NCBI GenBank assembly: GCA_028824685.1
Contig: JAPPCZ010000089.1
Span: 1-50,947, forward strand
Length of the DNA: 50,947 nt
Direction of reading: 5' to 3'
Origin: Candidatus Poribacteria bacterium
GTDB lineage: Bacteria; Poribacteria; WGA-4E; WGA-3G
The position numbers were made by a program, and so were the translations under genes. The notes under the pieces are model-generated. The model was not told where the DNA came from. It was given only the letters and a program-made list of their open reading frames with translations, and searched no databases. Shown here in pieces: positions 49,869 to 50,947 of this stretch (its first letter is position 1; every line of letters begins with the position of its first letter).

Positions 49869-50699
49869 TTGAAACTTGGTGTATCTACTTATTCATATTG
49901 GCATTTCACATCTGAAAGGGTGCCGATTGAACATGTCATTGAAGAAGCCGCACAACTTGAACTCGATGGCATTGAAATCTTACATCAACAGATGGCATCC
50001 GAAGCTACACCCTATCTCCAAAAATTAAAAAGACTTGCCTTTATTCATGGCCTTGATTTATATGCGCTTTCTATCCATCAAGGCTTCGTTTCTCCAGATA
50101 CAAACACGCGGCAAAAAAACATCAACCATACCATACACTGCATACGGTTAGCACATGAACTCGGTATTCCCGCAATTAGACTCAACTCTGGACGATGGGG
50201 AACCATCAAATCTTTTGATGAATTAATGAAAACTGAAGGACAAGAACCTACGCTTCCAGACCATACCGAAGACGAAGCATTTGACTGGGTGATCGCTTCA
50301 ATTGAAAAGTGCCTTCCTGATGCTGAGAAATACGGGGTACTTCTCGGATTGGAAAATCATTGGGGACTTACCTGTACAGCAGAAGGAGTTAATCGCATCG
50401 TTTCAGCGATTGATTCAGAATGGTTGAAGGTTACCATGGATTGCGGTAATTTCCTCTCTGATCCTTATGAGAAACTTGCACAGATTGCCCCCGAAGCCGT
50501 ACTCGTCCATGCGAAAACCTATTACGGCGGCGGAGAATGGTACACGCTTGATCTTGATTATGCTAAAATCGGGGAGATCCTACGGAGTGTAGGATTTCAG
50601 GGATATGTCTCTATCGAATTTGAAGGAAAAGAGGATGCACACAGCGGCGTACCACAAAGCGTGGAGATGTTACGTAACGCCCTCAATATCACAAGGTAA
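49869..50699 (+). CDS. Sugar phosphate isomerase/epimerase-like TIM-barrel protein
   Basis: A 276-residue xylose-isomerase-like (AP endonuclease 2 fold) barrel. It begins KLGVSTYSYWHF and has LDGIEILHQ, the metal-type residues in LGLENHW (a Glu) and TMDCGNF (an Asp), a His in AVLVHAKTYYG and a last Glu in GYVSIEFEGKEDAHSG. The family includes sugar epimerases, hydroxypyruvate isomerases and inosose dehydratases, so the substrate stays open. The start is TTG 49869 with AGAGGTGA 5-6 nt upstream. Nothing else is on its transcript before the window end. Confidence 0.8.
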   Translation: MKLGVSTYSYWHFTSERVPIEHVIEEAAQLELDGIEILHQQMASEATPYLQKLKRLAFIHGLDLYALSIHQGFVSPDTNTRQKNINHTIHCIRLAHELGIPAIRLNSGRWGTIKSFDELMKTEGQEPTLPDHTEDEAFDWVIASIEKCLPDAEKYGVLLGLENHWGLTCTAEGVNRIVSAIDSEWLKVTMDCGNFLSDPYEKLAQIAPEAVLVHAKTYYGGGEWYTLDLDYAKIGEILRSVGFQGYVSIEFEGKEDAHSGVPQSVEMLRNALNITR

Positions 50700-50807
50700 A
50701 GCGTAATTACTGCACAGGCAGGTGGATAGTGGACACACTATTTTTCTATATGCCTTATTAAAATTAACTGGATTTAATTTTATTTTTAGGGCGTTAGGCG
50801 CGCTTAC

Positions 50808-50947
50808 ATGAAGATTAATTTATTATTGAGGTAATTTTTCATTATGCATATTCGGAACATTTTAAGGGATCTTCAGTTCCGTAGGAACGCTATGTTTATA
50901 GCAGCGCGGACGACCTCATCCCCTTAGTCCCGTAGGGACGATATGTT
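50808..50947. repeat. Family A element, cut by window end
   Basis: Starts ATGAAGATTAATTTATTATT and runs through AGTTCCGTAGGAACG and CCCGTAGGGACG boxes to the window edge. It is an inverted, nearly identical copy of 46159-46298. The DNA from 50700 to 50807 is AT-rich with no gene seen. Confidence 0.8.

Overview
The window looks like a chromosomal stretch of an uncultivated, moderately AT-leaning bacterium with a Gram-negative type envelope. It has a Kdo transferase, lipoprotein signals, an N-acetylmuramoyl-alanine amidase and Tat and TonB-like anchors. The best lineage guess is Candidatus Poribacteria or a near relative. This rests on a large secreted protein ending in an FNPETWIPYQ-type sorting domain, two phytanoyl-CoA dioxygenase family proteins, a sulfatase, a DUF6785-type membrane protein, a GHL10-type glycosidase, and cohesin/dockerin-type secreted proteins. 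The lineage is inferred from gene content and not proven. TTG and GTG starts are common.

Layout. 0-7.2 kb: an M20 deacylase, moaE/moaD on the minus strand, an orphan antitoxin-like protein, folB, a phosphodiester glycosidase, a secreted DNRLRE-like protein, then waaA and trxA on the minus strand. 7.2-10.2 kb: an accessory island with a TIR-domain protein followed by an FRG-TPR protein, preceded by a strong promoter and two inverted repeats; this is the best candidate for an undescribed (probably defence) system. 10.4-14.5 kb: a Tat-exported molybdenum hydroxylase operon (2Fe-2S, Moco and FAD/4Fe-4S subunits) plus a small Cys-rich protein. 14.5-18.2 kb: a membrane protein, a PhyH dioxygenase, and an SDR/aldo-keto reductase pair. 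18.6-24.2 kb: three secreted paralogues sharing one N-terminal domain, one carrying a cohesin and one a dockerin. 24.3-26.3 kb: an IS630 remnant, serS, tRNA-Asp and tRNA-Val. 26.5-36.4 kb: a second PhyH protein, a lipoprotein amidase, a GHL10-like glycosidase, DUF2283, a sulfatase, a DUF6785 membrane protein and an L-rhamnonate-dehydratase-like enzyme. 36.6-45.6 kb: housekeeping genes (four-cluster ferredoxin, gmk, coaBC, ksgA, a lipoprotein, rpmB, relA/spoT, recJ). 46.4-50.7 kb: a GT9 glycosyltransferase, a TonB-like/DUF4159 protein and a sugar isomerase-like TIM barrel.

The intergenic DNA is full of short dispersed palindromic repeats. Family A carries the CCCGTAGGGACG box, family B the ATCAACGGTATGAATGCC box, family C GTAGGTTGGGTT, and there are smaller REP-like hairpins. 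They are nested in one another, and one nest (45712-46388) keeps clean insertion footprints: both CCCGTAGGG boxes of one element are split by other elements, and the whole is bounded by 17-bp terminal inverted repeats with a direct repeat outside. No intact transposase is present, so these elements must be moved in trans.

Functional links: MoaD/MoaE would make the cofactor for the molybdenum hydroxylase. Sulfatase, glycosidase and rhamnonate dehydratase suggest use of sulfated or deoxysugar-rich polysaccharide. Several genes (M20 deacylase, GT9, the CopD-like protein) have promoters placed so that transcription would start at or beside the ATG, which suggests leaderless mRNAs.
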